Shown here: one piece after another, positions 22,259 through 33,559 of the stretch
How the letters are laid out: each line of letters begins with the position of its first letter
Numbering within the stretch: the first letter of the stretch is position 1
Assembly: GCF_050624435.1 (NCBI RefSeq)
Contig: NC_134535.1
Span: forward strand, 72,474,494-72,538,493
Direction of reading: 5' to 3'
Length of the DNA stretch: 64,000 bases
Source of the DNA: Tenrec ecaudatus
Taxonomy: Eukaryota > Chordata > Mammalia > Afrosoricida > Tenrecidae
Made by a program: the position numbers and the translations under genes
The notes under the pieces: generated by a model
Databases searched by the model: none
Seen by the model: the letters and a program-made list of their open reading frames with translations, nothing else
What the model was told of the DNA's origin: nothing

Positions 22259-22872
22259 TGTCCTAGGCTATGTTTTCTAAAGAAACAAAACCAATATGTG
22301 TGTATGTATGTATATACATGTATGTATATATATACACACATACATACTGGTTTTCATATATATATATATATATATTTGTTGAGATAGACAAGTGAGAAGC
22401 TTGTAGGTCAGTTTTAGGTTGAAGGCTTCCACTGGCTAGTGTAGCTTCAGGGGTTGATGAATCCAAGTTGGCAGGCTTGTGGCTGCAGAGGCAATTGAAT
22501 CCAAGGTCAGCAGATCAGGTTTGTGGCTACAGAGGTGAATGTATGCAAGGTTGGCAGGTCAGATGGCAGGCAACCAACAATTCCCAGGATCAGTAGGCAA
22601 TATGGCAAGATATTGGCGCAAGTCCAAAAATTGGAGGTCAATAAACCCAGACTCAGTATAAAACAGGTAAAGTTTGGCACAGTCTCCACTTATATTGCAA
22701 ATAGAACAGAGCTCTGAGGAAATGCCCTTTCAATTTATTGGCTGCTTATAGCAGATTTAATTATGTAGATGATTCTATTGTATAAATCTCCTCATGAGGT
22801 TACTCGGTCTTACCTGCCAAACTACTGAGAATCTTGGTCCAGTCAAATATACATAAAACCATAGCTCCCACA
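22259..22872 (-). mobile_element. Solo LTR inside RTE RT domain
   Basis: Reverse-oriented: starts 'tgtcctaggctatg', ends 'catagctcccaca'. Flanked by CAGTA at 22254-22258 and 22873-22877. At 614 bp it has almost the same length as the LTR at 6072. Contains TATG/TA-rich microsatellite at 22295-22375. Confidence 0.85.
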
Positions 22873-23560
22873 CAGTAGAACATCAACATGGAGTTGCCAG
22901 AAGTTCAACTTGGATTTATAAGAAGACACGGAATGAGGGTTATCATTGCTGATATCCATTGACCTGGATTAAAAACAGAATACCAGAAAGATGTTTAATT
23001 TTGTGCTATTTACAATCCAGAGGCATTTTAATGTGCGGACCACAACAAACTGCATAAAGCTGTAACCTATAAATAGAAGAAGTGTTGTTTTAATAGGATA
23101 AGGGTATATTGAATGGTTTAAAATCAGGTAAGATGTATGTCAGAGTTGAATCCTTTCCCCACAGTTATTCAATCTGAGGAAAGGAGCCATAGGAAGAAGA
23201 TTACAGCATCAGGACTGCAGGAGGCTCGTTAACAACCTATGATACACTTATGACACACAGTGTTTGCTAAAAGAGATGCTTGCTGAGGAAGATCAGGACA
23301 ATAGCAATCTATATGTCTTGCACCACAGTGTAAAGGCCACCAAAACCTTCACACGTGGGCAGATACGCAGCCTAATGATAAAGAGAAATATCAAAATTGA
23401 CAAAATTTCATTTTACTTGGATCCACAACCGATGATCCCGGAAGCAGCGTCAAGGAAGGAAAAGACGTTTTCACTACACAAATCTGCCACACAAGTTGTC
23501 TTCAAAGTGTCCAAGAACATAGATGTCACAGATGACTAGGTATGCCTGACCAACAGAATA
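22873..23560 (+). mobile_element. RTE LINE, RT to C-terminus
   Basis: 'tggagttgccagaagttcaa', 'ttatcattgctgatatcc', 'acttggatccacaaccgatg' and 'gaacatagatgtcacag' run on from the RT domain. It breaks at an antisense L1 and resumes at 25839. Confidence 0.8.
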
Positions 23561-24062
23561 GTCTTTCCTTTTTTTCATCATTTTTTTATTTTAACAAATC
23601 ATTTTATTGGGACCTCCTACAACTCTTATCACAAGCCATCCACACATCCACTGCATCAAGTATATTTGTACATTTGCTGCCATCATCGTTTTCAAAACAT
23701 TTTCTTTCTACTTGAGCTCTTGGTATCAGCTCCTCATTTACCCCCTCCCTCCCCAACCCTTCCTCCCTCATGAACCCTTTATAACTTATAAATAGTTATT
23801 ATTTTTTTCATGTTTTACACTTACCAATGTCTCTCTTTATCTACTTTTCTGTTGTCCATCCCCTTCGGAGGGAGTTATAGGTAGATCACAGTGATCAGTT
23901 CCCCCTCTCTCCCCCCAAGACTACTCTTAATATTGGTCCTGAGGTGTTTATCTGTCCTGAATTCCCTGTGTTTGCAGCTCTTATCTGTACCCAGGTACAT
24001 GCTCTGGTCTAGCCAGATATGTAAGGTAGTATTGGGGTCATGCTAGTGAAGGAGGGGGAGAA
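23561..24062 (-). mobile_element. Outer L1 3' UTR, antisense, first part
   Basis: T-rich start (reversed poly-A), 'aatcattttattgggacc', 'caactcttatcacaagcc' and 'ctggtctagccagatatg'. It resumes at 25449 with 'aagaactagaggaaaatt', the next segment of the same UTR, after an opposite-strand L1. Confidence 0.8.
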
Positions 24063-25307
24063 AGAGTAGTAGGGTAGCAGATGGACATTGGGCCTCCTCA
24101 TGCATAATCCCCCAATACAATAGCACCTCGCCCTGCTAAGCAGCCATTGCAGGATACCCATCTTCCCGACATGATCACTGAAGACAGCCGTGTGTGTAAG
24201 CAAATGTGGTGAAGAAAGCTGATGGTGCCCGGCTATCAAAAAAAGATATAGCATCTGGGGTCTTAAAGGCTTGAAGGCAAATAAGTGGCCATCTAGCTCA
24301 GAAGCAACAAAGCCCACAGAGAAGAAGCACACGGCCTAAGCGAATACAAGGTGTTGAATGGACCATGTAGCAGATACAAAGGAACAAAAACAATCATTGT
24401 GTGATCACCTTCCTCACATAATGGCTGAAGACGAAAGTGTGCATAAGCAAGTGTGGTGAAGAAGGCGGATGGTGCCCGGTTACTGAGAGATATAGCGTCT
24501 GGGGACTTAAAGGCTTGAAAGCAAACAAGCGGCCATCTAGCCCAGAAGCAACCAAGCCCACACGGAAGCAGCACACCAACATAGGTGACCATGAAGGACA
24601 GAGGAGACCAGGTCTCCAACATCAAAGGTGGGGTGGTGGTGAGAATCACATCACCGTGAAAGAGGGGGAGTGCATGATGGGGACCCAATGCCCACCTGTA
24701 GAGAGCTGAACACCCCTTCCAGAGGGGTAGTGAGGAGGAGATGGGCCACAAAGGGTTCAGTGTAACAACAATGAAACTCAAAACCTTCCTCTAGTTCCTG
24801 AATGCTTCCTCCCCTCCCAATCATCATGACCCCAATCCTACCTTGCCTTGCGGACCTGGTTGTACCAGAGGATGTACAGCGGTGCAGTGGGGATCTGGAG
24901 GCACAGGGAATCTAGGACAGATGAACCCTTCAACACCAGCGGTGGGAGTGGCGACACCAGGAGGGAAGGGCATGTAGAAAGGGAGAACCGATCTCGGAGA
25001 TCTATGTGTAACCTCCTCTCTGGGAGATTGGCAAGGGGGAGGCGGGTGAGGGGAGACGCCGGGGAGTGTAAGATAAGATATAATAATTATTTATAAACTA
25101 TCAAGGGACCAGGGGTGGGATCGGGGAGGCAGGGGGATGGGGGGAAAAAAAGGGAAACCAAGCTGATTCCAGGAACCCAAGTGGAAGGTGAATTATGAGA
25201 GTGATGAGTGCAACGAATGTATAAGGGTGCTTTGCTCATTTGATGTATGTACAGATTGTGATAAGAGCCTATGAGCCCCAATAAAAAGATTTTTAAAAAA
25301 AGAAAGA
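24063..25307 (+). mobile_element. Inner L1 3' UTR, sense, with tandem unit
   Basis: Sense copy, nested in the antisense L1. It holds two tandem units of about 245 bp ('gatggtgcccggctatc...gcggccatctagctcagaag') with equivalent points at 24258 and 24502 (244 bp). It then has the G-rich polypurine tract (25110-25150) and the 3' end 'cctatgagccccaataaaaag' plus poly-A near 25290-25310. Confidence 0.85.
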
Positions 25308-25448
25308 AAATGATTAGGGCAAAGAATGTACGGATGTGCTTTATACAATTGATGTATGTATATGTATATGTATGGATTGTGATAAGAGTTGTATGAGCCC
25401 CTAATAAAATGTAAATAAATAAATTAAAAAAGCAAAACAAAATAAAAA
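25308..25448 (+). mobile_element. Second short L1 3' end after the first tail
   Basis: 'aaaatgattagggcaaag', 'tgtatggattgtgataagag', 'cccctaataaaatg' and an A-rich tail: another 3' end placed in or after the poly-A of the preceding copy. Confidence 0.75.
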
Positions 25449-25838
25449 AAAGAACTAGAGGAAAATTGCACATTTCATCAGTGCTATAGTGGACCCTGAT
25501 TGGCTCATCTTCTCCCCATGATCTTTCTGTAAGGGGTTGTACAATTGTCTACAGATGGGCTTTGGTCTCTACTCTATATTCCCCCTTAGTCATGGTGAAA
25601 TGAAATTTTTGTTCTGGGTCTTTGATGCCTGATACCTGATTCTATTGACACCTCATGATCACACAGGCTGCAGTGCTTCTTCCATATGGGCTTTGTTTCT
25701 TCTTGTCTAGATGGCTGCTTTTTTAAATTTTCAAGCCTTTAAGACCCCAGACGCCATATCTTTTGATAGCTGGGCACCATCAGCTTTCTCGACCACATTT
25801 GCTTATGCACCCATTTTGTCTTCAGCACATGGTCTTTT
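25449..25838 (-). mobile_element. Outer L1 3' UTR, antisense, second part
   Basis: 'ggaccctgattggctcatc', 'tctacagatgggctttgg', 'gatagctgggcaccatcag' complete the L1 begun at 23561. Its 5'-truncated end is 'gtcttcagca'. Flanks 'agtcttt' (23550) and 'ggtctttt' (25830) may be a decayed duplication. Confidence 0.75.
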
Positions 25839-26190
25839 CAATGACCATCTGCGCCCGTGAAAGCTGGACAATGAATATGGAAAATCACAAAAGAATTGAT
25901 GTATTTGAATTATGGTATTGGAGAAGAATATCTAAAGTACATTATATATGTACTTGGACATGCTATCAGGAGGGACCAGCTTTTGGAAGGGGATATCATG
26001 TTTGGCATGATAGAGGGTTATCAAAAAATAGGAATACCTTTAACCAGAAGGATTGACACAATGGCTGCAAAAATATTTTAACATATAGCAATTGCGAGCA
26101 GGGCAGAGAACTGCGCAGTGTTTTGCTTTATTGTAAATAGAATCTTTGCGAGTAAAAGTTGGCTTGAGGGGACTGAACAACAACATCAAG
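25839..26190 (+). mobile_element. RTE LINE, C-terminus and 3' end
   Basis: 'cgtgaaagctggacaatgaa' then a frame reading like 'ESWTMNMENHKRIDVFELW', the RTE C-terminal signature, and the tail 'gactgaacaacaacatcaa'. It closes the element that started at 21226. Confidence 0.8.
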
Positions 26191-26946
26191 GACCGTTAGA
26201 GGGCTTAGTGCCATAAGGCTATGTCGGCAAATTTGGCTACTTCATTCAGACTTCATTAAGGTTTTGTTCAAAAAGAATAATCTTCAGTTTAATGTGGCGC
26301 AACTAAAAGTAATGAAGTATAACTGGGCAGATTTAAAACTTCTGCTTTTAACCAATTGATGATCCTATATCTTGAGGAAGTAACCAAAGCCTCAGTTGTT
26401 GCACTATATTCTAATATTAAAACAAATTAAATCTTGAAATAAGAATGAGACTACACAGTAAGTCCTAGACAACTAAGACACCTTTTCAAAGTGCCGATAC
26501 TTTGCCAAGCATAATCAGATGGGGCTGGAATATAGTCAGGGGTTTCAATACAAATTAAAGGTGAAATTATCTCCATCTCAGATTATTATTTCCTCTTCAT
26601 GATTAAAGTATTTAAACTGAGAGGGAAGGTGTCTGAGAATCCTAACAACCAGTGCTACAAAACACATGCTAAATCAGCAATACGCAGCTCAGATTAGAGA
26701 TTCAAAGTGTATATCTCAACAAGATTTCTTCATTAGCTATTTTTAAAAAAGAAGTCTTCTAATTGAAATGAATAAGCATTTAACCACTATTTTATAGAAT
26801 GTGTGTCTTCCGAAAACTCTGTAACACAGTGACAGGGAATATCCAGCCCTAATATATGTATAAAGCCAACGGCATCACCAACCAGCTAACATCGTATATA
26901 TCACCAAAGAGAAGACGTTCCAGCCATCACATCAGAAGTGGGTTCA

Positions 26947-27173
26947 CTAAATGCTTGACCAAATATATAGCAGCCTAATTTCCAAATTGATAATTTTGTA
27001 TGGCCCACGAATGATGTTATAAATATCCAAATGGCCCTTAGCAGAGAAAAGTTCCCCATCCATATCCCCAATACAGGCTCTAATTAGAAATGGTTGATCT
27101 TCCAAAACTCCAACCTCAAATGTATTATCATAGCAAACTTTTCCAGATCGAATAACCAAGGATCTCACTTTAC
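26947..27173 (-). other. Candidate terminal exon (weak)
   Basis: On the minus strand an open frame of about 75 codons, ending in TAG, follows directly after a pyrimidine-rich tract and CAG (27174-27195). In the frame that avoids the early TGA it reads 'KVRSLVIRSGKVCYDN...' and ends '...IWSSI'. I do not recognise the protein. A frame of this length is expected by chance in AT-rich DNA, so the acceptor context is the only real support. The exon would begin GTAAAGTGAG, itself a donor-like string, so this could instead be a recursive splice site. Confidence 0.17.
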
Positions 27174-27195
27174 CTGCAAGGAAGAGAGTTAAAAA
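27164..27195 (-). promoter_or_regulatory. Candidate recursive splice site
   Basis: Minus strand reads 'aactctcttccttgcag|gtaaagtgag': pyrimidine tract, CAG acceptor, then a donor-like GTAAAG with no exon between. This is the form of known ratchet points in very long vertebrate introns. Location in a gene-poor, repeat-dense stretch is compatible. No transcript evidence is available here. Confidence 0.25.
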
Positions 27196-28996
27196 TTATA
27201 TCCAAGGTTCTTGTTCATCTTATAATTTACTACCCCATATGACTATCAGTGTATAGTTTGAGTATATTTTTCATTCTTTTTACCAAAAATAAGTTATTTG
27301 TCATTTCAATGCTTTTCTTCCCTAGTGTTGCTTATTGAATGTGCTGTACATTAGCAAGAATGGTAGAAACAGCTGACAGAGACAGACTAGAATGGAATAG
27401 ATAACACTCATGAAGTCACACCACAGAAAAGAATTGCCTAAGCTGCTGTATCAGGATCCAGGGCAAGTTTGATTTGGAGGCTATAAACCTACTGTTTGGG
27501 TTTCCACATTGGAAAATGCTAGAATTTTAGGAGAGATATACTTGCATGTATTATATCATGGAAGAAAGCTATACTTGAGTGCTGGGGAGCCAAGCATGGG
27601 CATGACATTTCTATGTAGTAAAAAGCAGTCATGCCAATATCTTTCCCAGAATTGACCTTGCTCCTCTCATCAGCACATCATGGTCAACAAATTCTGGCCA
27701 CAACTGTGATGACACAACTGCCCCAAGCTGGATAAATTGAATCTCTGCCTAAGCTTCTGCCTAGGGACATTGGAATTGGCTCTGGGCAGGAAATAGTATT
27801 CTTTCTGGGTTGCTGAACTTGCTCGTGTCATGAAAATCTTATGGATGCTGGCATATAGGGTGGTCATGTTTCAATCATGTAGACTGTAGACTTAAAAATG
27901 GTGAATGCTGATCTACAAACACAGTAAAATGAAGTTGATTGACTGAAATGATCAGAGAAAGAGAAAAATGTGCTCAACTAGTGTGTTTGTCTCATATCCT
28001 AAGTTCTTTTTCCTGAGGACTTCTTGCCTGTAAGTCCTACACAATAACCTGCTCTCATGATAATGCAATCATTTCTTCTCTGTGATTAATTTGTTTAGTT
28101 TCTGATGATTGTACAGTATGAAGTTCCAATTTTCAAAGCGAGCTTTATTCTCTTAGAATCCACCTTGTCTACTACAGTGAAAGCATGGGGTCTTCCCTCT
28201 GGTGGATGCTATGCCCCTTTGGTATCCAAGAAGCCCTGGGGTTGTCCTGACCCCTAATGGTGGGCAGTACAAGGACATATAATGTTCATTGCAGTTTTTT
28301 TTTGTTGAAAATTTACAACTTCAACTGTTGCTAATATTTTAATCATAGTAATAGGGTATACTTATATACATTGGCTCTTAAATTTTATCAAAGAAAATTT
28401 ATTCTTCATCTCATAACAGAAAATAATAAGTATTCATTGTCTAGAACAGTGCTCAAGCTTCTGTACATTTGCCATAACAAGTACTTCAATAACTTAACCA
28501 AAAGATCTCAAAAGGATAGTTTTTAATATAATAAGAGAAGAACATTTAAATCATTTAAAAGACAACTCTGAATCCTATCCTTGTGCCTCTTTAGATATCC
28601 ATGTTCCAGGACTTTGGACGATGTGTACTTTCTTTCATTGCTTAGGTGTCCTAATATTTACATACTACTTTCCAGCACAGAAATAACTCTTCTCTCCAAG
28701 ATAGACAAAGTGAGCTCCAACAGGGTTGAAGTATTGATGAGTACAGCAACTCACTCTCCAAGTGCCAAATACACAAGGTACTGTTTCTATTAGTGCCTCC
28801 ACACCTATGTCTTTTTATCCCCCTTCAAAAAAGGTTGGACTTGCCTTTTTCTCTATTCTTGTATCTAATTATTACTATGGCTATGGTCTAACAGTTTAAT
28901 CTCAGATGTGTAGTTGATTAATTGAGTATAGAAATGGAATTATATGATTCCATTTGTCCCCAATCACAACAACAGTGATGCTCATTTCTGCTGGTC

Positions 28997-29426
28997 TGTG
29001 TTAGGCCGGATTGATTAGAGACACAAATCCATAGACACTCATACATGTGTCAGAAAGAATTTTATATCAAGAAGCTTTATCAAGAAAACATCCCAGTCCA
29101 GTCTAGATCAAGGCCTTAAGTCCGAAGCTAGGCCATAAATACCTCTTCAGACTCACACAGCCACATGCAATGATGCAGGATGCAGGAAGATCCCAGGCCA
29201 AAATTGCAGAGTTGTGTGGATTCAATGGCAGTGGCCGCATCCCTGGGCTCCGCGGGTCTCAATGTGGCTTATCAACAAGAATGTGAAGGCAGAGGGAGAA
29301 AAGCTGGCCGCCAGAGAACCATTTATCTTGGTCACACCTCCAAAGGAGGTCATTAAACTGCAGCAGGTTAGACATCCCTCTCTTCTTACAGGTGTCATGT
29401 TGGCATGAAAAAACCTAACTATCACA
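28997..29426 (-). mobile_element. Solo LTR, reverse
   Basis: 'tgtgttaggccggattg' start and 'cctaactatcaca' end, with family boxes between. I see no convincing 5-bp duplication. Confidence 0.75.
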
Positions 29427-29514
29427 CTTTCTTTTTCACAGTTCACTTGGAATCAACCTAAAACATAATGTTCTAAGTGACCATCGGGCAATAATGTCAG
29501 CAAAATCCTTGTTT

Positions 29515-29692
29515 CTGCTGAGTGCTGTTGAGTCGGCTCTAAAGGATAAAAATACTATATACAATAGAACAAAACACTAACCTGCTCCTGTGTCATCCTC
29601 ACAATCGTTATGTTTGACCCCTTGTTGAAGTCACTGTGTCAATCCATGTCATTTAGGATCTTTATCTTTTATGCTAGCCCTCTACTATTCTA
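29515..29692 (-). mobile_element. RTE 3' end, antisense fragment
   Basis: 'gagtgctgttgagtcggctc', 'gtcatcctcacaatcg', 'agtcactgtgtcaatccatg' and 'gctagccctctactattc' are the reversed RTE 3' end. It stands head-to-head with the sense RTE at 30146. Confidence 0.7.
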
Positions 29693-29694
29693 AA

Positions 29695-30145
29695 TGTGAT
29701 GGTTAGATTTTATGTCAACTGGACACTCTTAGGAGTCCAACCTATCAATTGGGTCATAGCCAGCTAACACCTCCTTGCTATCATACACATTTTTGTATAA
29801 TGGAGAGAGAAACTGAGTAGAATCAAATCCTCTTTGACCATTTGCCTTCTACCAGAACTGAAATTTGCATCTGATTCATGGATCTCCTGCTGTATTGATT
29901 GGTGATCCCAAGAACCATCAACAGATTATGTACAGTGGATTCATTTGGCTGCTTCAAATTCATGTTTCCTCTGCATCTGCCAGTCTGTGCCCCCCTGCTT
30001 CTAGTTCATCAGCTTCCACAAGTCAGGAGAACCAGATTGGACTTACCTATTTCTACAACTGTGAAAGCAATTTCTTGATATAAATTTCTTTTTTATCTAC
30101 AAAGACATTCAAGGATGACTGTTTTTCCTTCTCCAGAGAACCCTT
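29695..30145 (+). mobile_element. LTR, sense, approximate right end
   Basis: 'tgtgatggttagattttatg' start and 'ctccagagaaccc' near the right end fit the LTR family. The right boundary is unclear because the following sequence passes into RTE. Confidence 0.55.
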
Positions 30146-30843
30146 GTTTATTTGAGTTGTATTGACTATGCCAAGGCATCCTGATGTGTGGGCAATAGCA
30201 AACTATGGACAACCTTGAGAAGAATGAGAATTCCAGAACACTTCCTTGTGCTCATTCAGAACTTGTACACAGATAAAGAAGCACTGTGGGAATGGAGAAA
30301 AACAATGCTGCGTGGTTTAAAATCAGGAAATGTGTGAGTCCACGTCCTGTACTTTCACCTTACTTATTCAATCTGTATGCTAAGCAAATCATCAGAGAAA
30401 CTGGCTTATCCAAAGAAGACGGTGGCAATGATTGGAGGGGGGCTTATTAACAACTTGCAGTATGCAGATGACACAACCTTGCTTGCCAAAAATGAGGAGG
30501 ACTTGAAGCACTTGTTGAGAGAGATCAAGGATTGCAGGGATACAATAAAATGTCAAGGATACTAAATCTCTCATAACTGGACCAATGGGTAACCCATGAT
30601 AACTTAAGAAAAGTTTGAAGTTGTCAAGGACTTGGTTTTGCTTGGATCCACAATCAACACTCTTGGAAGCAGCAGTCAGGAGTTCAAAAACACAAGTTGC
30701 ATTAAATAAATCTGCAACACGGACCTTTTTAGTGATTGAAAGGCAAGGATGTTACTTTGAAGATTAAGGTGCACCTGACTCAACCCATCATACTTTCAAT
30801 TGCCTCATATGCATATGAAAGTTGGACATTGAGTAAAAAAGAC
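30146..30843 (+). mobile_element. RTE LINE, RT domain
   Basis: 'ttgactatgccaaggcatcc' onward matches the RTE reverse transcriptase. A 62-codon frame (30377-30565) keeps 'NLQYADDTTLLA', so the catalytic Y-A-D-D box is intact in this fragment, but stops follow. It ends 'gttggacattgagtaaa', and resumes after the LTR. Confidence 0.85.
30377..30565 (+). pseudogene. RTE reverse-transcriptase fragment with YADD
   Basis: Open frame of 62 codons covering the RT palm. It contains 'LQYADDTTLLAKNEED', where the two aspartates are the metal-binding catalytic pair, then 'LKHLLREIKD'. Family-typical downstream 'KKT' motifs are lost to a stop. It lies within a decayed, 5'-truncated RTE copy that is interrupted by a solo LTR, so it is not functional. 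Strong family call. Confidence 0.8.
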
Positions 30844-31340
30844 TGTAGTAGTTACATAATTTCATATCAATTGGATGAATAAAGTGAAGGGGTGGAGTTT
30901 AGTCTGTCAATCAGGTCAAATCCTGATGATGCCACCTGGTGGGTATGGCCTTCTCATGAGGATTTTCTGAATGTCCTCTCTGTCTCTCTCTCTCTGTCTC
31001 TGTCTCTCTCTCTCTCCTTTCTTTTTTCTGTTGACAAGCTATGTAGCTATGCTGAGAGCTGTGAGAGCCCTGGAGATACTTCTACCACCACTGGATCCTC
31101 AGCACTTTGCACCAACTGGCTTGTGATCTTCCTGCATTTGGCATCATTGCATGTGCCTTGTGTGTCTGAAGAGGAATTTAGGGACTACTAGCAGATTTAT
31201 GGGTTCATAATGGACTTATGGTCATGATTGGGACTGAGCTGGGATGTTTTCTTAATATACAATTGCTCTTTGACATACAAATCTCTCTTAAACTTATATA
31301 GTGTGTGCATTCGTTTCTCTATTCAACCCAGCCTAACACA
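30844..31340 (+). mobile_element. Solo LTR inside RTE C-terminus
   Basis: Starts TGTAGTAGTTACATAA, ends AGCCTAACACA, flanked by AAGAC at 30839-30843 and 31341-31345. RTE text runs through the joint ('gagtaaaaaagac' + 'caaagaaaaatttgaa'). 497 bp. Confidence 0.9.
30976..31020. repeat. CT-rich microsatellite in the LTR
   Basis: Imperfect (CT)n with GTCT interruptions. The LTR at 6072 has a comparable CT tract at 6401-6440. Confidence 0.85.
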
Positions 31341-31698
31341 AAGACCAAAGAAAAATTTGAATTATGGTGTTGTATAAGAATATTGAAAATACCGTGCTAG
31401 AATGACAAACAAATGTTTCGTCGAAGACATTCAGACAGGGTGCTCCTTAGAGGCGTGGTGAAACTTACTTTCACACATGTTGGGCACGTTGTCAGGAGAG
31501 GTGACCCTGAGGAAGAACCTCATGCTTGGTACAGGAGAGGGGCAGTGACAGAGAGGAAAACCTTCAAGGAAATGGAGTGTCACCATTGGTGCAACAATGG
31601 ACACAAGCATCGGAACAACTGTGAGGATGGCCGTGTTTTGCTCGGTTGTATATAAGGTCACTGAGGGTTGGAGTTGACTCGCTCACACGTAACAACAG
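31341..31698 (+). mobile_element. RTE LINE, C-terminus and 3' tail
   Basis: 'gaattatggtgttgtataag', then a partly open frame at 31413-31655 ('VGHVVRRGDPEEE', compare the RTE 'FGHVVRR' motif), and tail 'ggttggagttgactcgctc...acgtaacaacag'. Confidence 0.85.
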
Positions 31699-31699
31699 A

Positions 31700-33388
31700 G
31701 AGCCCAGCCAAACACACCAAGCATTATATCCTTTCCCAGGACGAATCTATCCTGACAAAACACTCAAAGTATCTTTGTTTCCAATGAGATTTATAGCTGT
31801 ACTTCTTCCAAGACAGTTTTGTTGTTGCTGTTCTTCTGGCAGAGTCTTTGTGGACTACATGACTGACTTTCAGAGAGGGGAGAGAATTCGTTGAAGGAAA
31901 CATGAATAGCAATTCAAATGTTGAGTCTTCTGCCCAGGATTCTTGATTCTCAAACCATTGCCCTTTTTCAATTATCCTGAGGGGAGGGGAATCTGCCTTT
32001 CTTTTTAGTTTCAGAAGTCAGCTATGTAATATTTTTGTAGGAGCAAGCTCTTACCCATTTTCCCCCTGAAAATTTAAAGTAATTCTCATGAATTATTTCA
32101 GGCACATAGAAATCAGGTATCAAAGGAGGAACGCAGGAATAATACAGTACGAAGCTGCAAGCAGGTACCTCTCTTTTATATGGGGAATATTTAATTTCCA
32201 ATTACTGGGCTGCAAGAAGACATCCAAAATGTCTCAGAACTAGTTACTATCCAATATGAAATCTTCTTCCCTGCTGCTTTGGCCGGCCAGCATTTCATTT
32301 TCTCTTGTAACCACTCTGCATTTATTTTTTAAATCCAGGAAGATAATCCTCCTCTGGATACTCACTTCTTAGTGTTACTGCATGCAGCAACATGCGTGTC
32401 CGATCACTGGGACACTGTTTTCTTGTTTGTACGCTTTTTCTTTGGCCAGAGTGGAGATACTGGGACTTTTAATCATGGTGAAATAGGAGAGAAATTCTGT
32501 TCTCATGTTCCAAAGATGGAGTCATGAAGCAACTCCCTTAGGCCAGGTTAGAAAGCCCCAAATGAGCAAAATATCACATAGTTATTCAATATATGCAGGA
32601 CCACACAGTATCCCTGCCTTCCAAATATTATATTTGGATACTCCCTATTTGTTCCAAAGAACTCATGAATAAACAACACTGTCTCTACACATCCCTGCCA
32701 TTAATATGCTACATATTTCCATTCTGTTCAGAGCTGCAAAATGACAAAGTTAACTGCTCCTGGAAACAGAGCTCTTGGCTGCCTCAGTGCTCCTGGCTGT
32801 ATGCAATGGTGCTCTCAAGTCTGGGACCGGGGTGGGTAACTGCAGGGCTGTCAGGGAAGCGTCTCTTGCTGCTCTCGTCAGAGCGCGCACACTGGGCTGG
32901 ACATCAGGAGACCTGTCAGCACTGCCCTTCTCAAGCAGCCATTGGCAGTTTCCATTTAACGATGTATTGTTGTTTCACAGGGATAAGAATTCATGGTGCT
33001 TCTTGCTAATGGGAGTTGGCATCTGTAACCAAATTATGTTTGTACCAGCACCGTCAATCTCTGCTCACCTCAATTCAGAGGAAATAAAACCTTTGGAAAT
33101 AATTCATAGGAAGATAAAGCAACCAGCCGTGGTATAATGTTGGGACAAATAAAGAGACGTGACTAAGGCGGTAGCAGAATGCTCAAGAAAGACTTATTCT
33201 GGCTAAATATTGCCAGAGAAACAGATTCCTACATGTGTCTCAGGGCCCGCAGCTGCCAGGAATGTCTTCTGGGTGGTCACTGGACTCATTGATCACAAGC
33301 CTAGAGGAAGATTGATGCTCAGCAATGTAAGGGAGTGGGGAAACATGGCAAATCTTCTAGTTTTATTAGCCTATCAACAACCATTAAA
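31700..33388. other. Unique region, about 1.7 kb
   Basis: No repeat recognised. Two overlapping open frames (32593-33009 and 32775-33137) are in different frames of the same stretch, with no splice or family support. Confidence 0.45.
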
Positions 33389-33428
33389 AGTCCAAACTTC
33401 GTTGCATCACAAAAGAGGTGCATCCTGC

Positions 33429-33559
33429 TTTAGAAACATGGTTCATGGCATGTTGAACTGTGCTTACTATCATACTTCCAGTTTTGTCCCACATTCTGAT
33501 TTAGAAACATGGTTCATGGCATGTCGAACTGTGCTTACTATCATACTTCCAGTTTTGTC
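33429..33559. repeat. 71-bp tandem duplication
   Basis: Unit starting 'tttagaaacatggttcatgg' at 33429 is repeated at 33500, differing by about one base over the first 60 (tgttgaac versus tgtcgaac). It adjoins the RTE 5' UTR. Confidence 0.92.

Larger units (their letters stand above)
26195..28990. other. Unique region, about 2.8 kb
   Basis: No interspersed repeat recognised. The only structured site is the splice-like motif and open frame at 26947-27195. The frames at 27670-27867 and 28581-28793 are unsupported. Confidence 0.5.

Noticed and set aside
24178..24600. Tandem repeat considered as a CRISPR-like or satellite array
   Set aside because: Only two units, inside a LINE 3' UTR, in a mammalian genome.
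24293..24781. 162-codon minus-strand frame
   Set aside because: Antisense of the tandem unit of an L1 3' UTR; no coding signature.
32593..33137. Two overlapping frames of 138 and 120 codons on the plus strand
   Set aside because: Different frames of one stretch, no splice acceptors in register, no recognised domain; at most one could be real and neither has support.
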